7,282 nucleotides of DNA, from assembly GCA_003563255.1 (NCBI GenBank), contig PWSL01000466.1:1-7282 (forward strand), written 5' to 3'. Position 1 is the stretch's first letter, and each line of letters starts with the position of its first letter. This DNA is from Desulfonatronospira sp. Lineage in GTDB: Bacteria; Desulfobacterota; Desulfovibrionia; Desulfovibrionales; Desulfonatronovibrionaceae. Made by a program: the position numbers and the translations under genes. Under the pieces are notes generated by a model that was given only the letters and a program-made list of their open reading frames with translations, was not told the origin of the DNA and ran no database searches. This document shows, in pieces, positions 6,481-7,282 of this stretch.

Positions 6481-7092
6481 ATGGAAAAGATAAAACCTGA
6501 CCTATATACAATCGGCTATTCTCCGCATTCTCTGGAAGATTTTATGGAAATTCTGAAACATCATTCTATCACTGCTTTGGTTGATGTCCGCTCTCAGCCC
6601 TACAGTGCCTACAGGCCTGAATATAACTACAAAAATCTAAAAGAGGCCCTGCCGGAGCACGGCTTACAATATGTGTTTCTGGGCAGGGAGCTTGGGGCAA
6701 GGTTTGAAGACGATTCAGTCTATATTGAAGGCCGGGCCGACTATGACAAAATTGCCGGGCATCATCTCTTTCATGAAGGAATGAACCGGCTTAAAGAGTT
6801 CACCAGAGATAATACTGTGGTCTTGATGTGCGCTGAGAAAGACCCTTTGACCTGTCACAGAACAATTCTCATTTCAAGGCATCTCAAGTCCAACTGCCGG
6901 ATTCTTCATATTTTGTCAGATGCAGGCCTGGAGCGACATGAAAAAACAGAGAAAAGACTGCTTAAAGCATTTGACCTGGATCAATCTGAACTGCCTGGCA
7001 TTGGCAGATCTCTCGAAGAAAGGCTGGAAATAGCCTATGCAAAACAGTGCAATAAAATAGCCTGTAAATCCAACAAATCATCCCAGGACTAA
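6481..7092 (+). CDS. DUF488 family protein
   Basis: A 203-residue protein showing all the DUF488 hallmarks: YTIGYSPHSLEDF (9-21), LVDVRSQPYS (33-42), YNYKNL (48-53), LGRELGAR (67-74) and LMCAEKDPLTCHR (115-127). The conserved Arg, Cys and His residues in the second and last motifs suggest an active or binding site. The usual family length is about 120-200 residues, so this one is full-length with a polar tail (about 185-203) rich in Lys, Asn and Ser. The family's reaction is not established to my knowledge; members are often found beside mobile or defence genes. The ATG at 6481 has only a weak ribosome-binding site, consistent with translation following on from the dual-OB gene 24 bases upstream. 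No terminator with a T-run follows. Confidence 0.95.
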   Translation: MEKIKPDLYTIGYSPHSLEDFMEILKHHSITALVDVRSQPYSAYRPEYNYKNLKEALPEHGLQYVFLGRELGARFEDDSVYIEGRADYDKIAGHHLFHEGMNRLKEFTRDNTVVLMCAEKDPLTCHRTILISRHLKSNCRILHILSDAGLERHEKTEKRLLKAFDLDQSELPGIGRSLEERLEIAYAKQCNKIACKSNKSSQD

Positions 7093-7126
7093 TTCAGCGG
7101 ATTACAGCGCATAAACTACTATAGGT

Positions 7127-7282
7127 ATCTGTTTAGCGCTTTGCATGTGGCATGGGGACTAGCTCTTCCGTCACGCCTGAGGCGTGATTGTCCCAAAAAA
7201 TGAGATATTTTAAGCACAAAATGATGCTCAAGTGGGTCCCGGAGTGCCTGTCCCCTGCTTTCCTTAAAAGCGCTAAACAGAT
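7127..7282. mobile_element. 156-bp MITE-like element with 16-bp perfect inverted ends
   Basis: ATCTGTTTAGCGCTTT (7127-7142) is exactly the reverse complement of the last 16 bases of the window (7267-7282). Eleven bases inside each end lies a second inverted pair, GGGGAC (7154-7159) and GTCCCC (7250-7255), at identical distances, so the whole element is symmetrical. The middle contains TCACGCCT-G-AGGCGTGA (7171-7187), flanked by GGGAC/GTCCC (7155-7159 and 7190-7194), giving a second cruciform. There is no ORF inside. The size and architecture fit a non-autonomous miniature element or a REP-type repeat pair. The true right end may lie beyond the window, so a target duplication cannot be checked. 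Confidence 0.6.
7171..7187. repeat. 8-bp palindrome inside the terminal element
   Basis: TCACGCCT and AGGCGTGA are perfect arms around one G. With the GGGAC/GTCCC pair outside it, this can form a longer interrupted stem. A's, not T's, follow it on the + strand, so it is not a + strand terminator. Confidence 0.75.

Noticed and set aside
7154..7200. Rho-independent terminator after the DUF488 gene
   Set aside because: The GGGAC/GTCCC stem is followed by A's rather than T's on the + strand; the interrupted stem fits the terminal repeat element better.

Overview
The window looks like an accessory (genomic-island-like) stretch of a bacterial chromosome, with all five substantial genes on the + strand. 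Base composition is moderate, by eye somewhat under 50% G+C. The intergenic gaps hold many inverted repeats. Together with protein style (and GGGGAC/GTCCCC palindromes of the kind I associate with REP-type repeats), this would fit a sulfate-reducer-like Desulfobacterota or another proteobacterium. That placement is an impression and nothing here proves it.

Layout. (1) Positions 1-3133 hold two genes that overlap by 8 bases. The first is cut by the window start and encodes an Ig-like beta-sandwich segment, a P-loop AAA/STAND-like ATPase and a winged helix. The second encodes another P-loop ATPase with an altered Walker B, a winged-helix-like segment and a C-terminal helical domain carrying RNRAQH, the R-N-x(3)-H signature of HEPN ribonucleases. 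Directly after its stop, a GAGGAG ribosome-binding site and GTG open a 48-codon ORF that may be the stump of a third operon gene. (2) Positions 3290-3751 carry no gene but hold a run of nested inverted repeats. (3) Positions 3763-5397 encode a TPR-rich protein ending in two cold-shock/S1-like OB domains. (4) Positions 5398-5766 are intergenic, with a GGGGAC-T-GTCCCC palindrome, a decayed coding fragment with a two-base frameshift, and a possible promoter -10. (5) Positions 5767-7092 hold a two-gene unit: a dual-OB (DuOB-like) protein and a DUF488 protein. (6) Positions 7127-7282 form a 156-bp non-coding element with perfect 16-bp inverted ends, reaching the last base of the window.

How the genes may work together (inference). 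The overlapping ATPase genes are very probably co-translated partners. An NTP-dependent sensor or switch that controls a HEPN RNase is the usual logic of abortive-infection and other conflict systems. The TPR-CSD/S1 protein and the DuOB-DUF488 pair are also nucleic-acid-oriented families of types seen in defence islands. They are separated from the ATPase pair by repeat-filled gaps, so they may be independent modules that accumulated side by side. The most promising candidate for an undescribed system is the paired ATPase/ATPase-HEPN operon.
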